64,000 bases of DNA from CAMDKS01 sp964402975. Lineage in GTDB: Bacteria; Bdellovibrionota_B; Oligoflexia; Oligoflexales; RGVZ01. Positions 63,298 through 64,000 of the stretch are shown piece after piece. Every line of letters begins with the position of its first letter. Positions within the stretch are counted from its first letter, which is position 1. The notes under the pieces are model-generated. The model was not told where the DNA came from. It searched no databases and was given only the letters and a program-made list of their open reading frames with translations. Both the position numbers and the translations under genes were made by a program. Where the stretch lies: the NCBI GenBank assembly GCA_964402975.1, contig CAYOEM010000002.1, forward strand, positions 248,001 to 312,000. The letters are read 5' to 3'.

Positions 63298-64000
63298 ATG
63301 ACACGAAATGTTCTGACAATTGCCATCGCGACAATTTCATCACTTATCTTGTCGTGCAGTCACGACACCCATCAAACAGGCTCAAAACTGAGCGCCACTC
63401 ACCGCAAAGTCATCCCGCTGACGGCCGGCGAATACCTGATCAAAATTGAAAAAGAAGAACGCTGCACTCCTCGTGAGTTCAGCGTGTCTCAAAATTGGCA
63501 GTACCCGGAACCAACTGAACCCGCCAATCCAGTGGTTGAATTATTTGAAACTCAAAAAACCAATGACAACTGGATTCAACCCGCGGTTTGTGTTGAAGGT
63601 AAAAGCTATGGCTGGACCATAGTAAAGTTATCTGTCGACGGAGCTATTACGGCAGACTGGGGCCCAGTTTCGGTTGCCTCCGTTGAAATGATCGAAACAA
63701 AACAGGTAGAGACCACATCTAAGCAAATTAGTTTAGATTCAAATAAAGCATACGTCGTCGATATCGAAATGCCGTCGACCTGTTCGAACAAAACGGTCAC
63801 GATGAACGGTCACTACGAGTACGCAGACGCTGCAGGGAATCCTGCTACGTATGATAAGAAAGTTTTCACCTCTGTGACGCCTGTTACTGATAACCTATTT
63901 CACCGAGCGATTTGCAAGTCACCCGCGGTAAAGACTGCTCACGAGTTCATTCAAACATCTAAAAAACCAATGCAGATCACCGGAGCTGGCGATGCCGTCA
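63298..64000 (+). CDS. 5' part of a lipoprotein gene, cut by the window end
   Basis: 234 complete codons with no stop up to the right edge. AAGGGAGA precedes the ATG. Signal peptide and lipobox LILSC (Cys18). The mature part is beta-rich with Cys at PREF-region (RCTPREF), VCVEGK, TCSNK and ICKS, likely disulfide-linked. No family recognised. Confidence 0.75.
   Translation, partial: MTRNVLTIAIATISSLILSCSHDTHQTGSKLSATHRKVIPLTAGEYLIKIEKEERCTPREFSVSQNWQYPEPTEPANPVVELFETQKTNDNWIQPAVCVEGKSYGWTIVKLSVDGAITADWGPVSVASVEMIETKQVETTSKQISLDSNKAYVVDIEMPSTCSNKTVTMNGHYEYADAAGNPATYDKKVFTSVTPVTDNLFHRAICKSPAVKTAHEFIQTSKKPMQITGAGDAV

Noticed and set aside
1..64000. CRISPR array, prophage, rRNA operon or integrative element
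   Set aside because: No regularly spaced repeats, phage structural genes or rRNA-like sequence were seen; the only mobile trace is the transposase relic near the tRNA.

Overview
The window reads as chromosomal DNA of a free-living or predatory Gram-negative bacterium. The density of Sec-exported lipoproteins and secreted hydrolases, the Cys-rich orphan exoproteins and the mix of Proteobacteria-like housekeeping genes suggest a Bdellovibrionota/Oligoflexia-type lineage; this is an inference from gene content, not a proven placement. Two blocks of exactly 100 N (34717-34816 and 54479-54578) show that it is a scaffold, and both break genes.

Layout. 1-7.6 kb: 3' end of a possible ribosomally made peptide precursor, transketolase, a lectin-like lipoprotein, an M48 lipoprotein, and a sulfide/persulfide island (persulfide dioxygenase, two YeeE/YedE half-transporters, divergent rhodanese). 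7.9-16 kb: MASE1 hybrid histidine kinase, DNA polymerase IV, a THUMP RNA methyltransferase, ndk and tex. 16-20.4 kb: three exported orphans, one a legumain-like C13 peptidase lipoprotein. 20.5-25.4 kb: mtnP, a TPR protein, a CheY-like regulator and hrpB. 25.4-31 kb: beta-rich exported proteins and a tight cassette of two small exported proteins, a matrixin-like metalloprotease and a subtilase lipoprotein. 31-35.8 kb: HelD-like ATPase, pectinacetylesterase/Notum-like hydrolase and an M28 aminopeptidase. 35.9-42 kb: phosphate regulon, phoB-phoR divergent from pstSCAB. 42-48.6 kb: O-methyltransferase, a carbonic-anhydrase fold protein lacking zinc ligands, EamA transporter, 2OG hydroxylase, rimK with an AstE-like partner, rlmJ and a DCC protein. 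48.7-54 kb: tRNA-Leu(UAA), a decayed transposase, Cys-rich lipoproteins, kamA and maf. 54-57.7 kb: GST, a small orphan and the TIGR03546/TIGR03545-type pair. 57.7-64 kb: tandem Fur boxes, bfd, bfr, ung, a FecCD-type importer, an M28 lipoprotein, a PilZ protein and a truncated lipoprotein.

How it works together. Several units are clear functional sets: phosphate sensing and uptake (PhoBR, PstSCAB, with no phoU in view), iron storage and uptake (Fur boxes, Bfd, Bfr, FecCD-type permease and ATPase), sulfane-sulfur handling, and an extracellular proteolytic repertoire of at least six different peptidase families. The least described items are the cyclophane-peptide-like C-terminus at the left edge, the acatalytic carbonic anhydrase, the TIGR03545/03546 pair and the secreted protease cassette.
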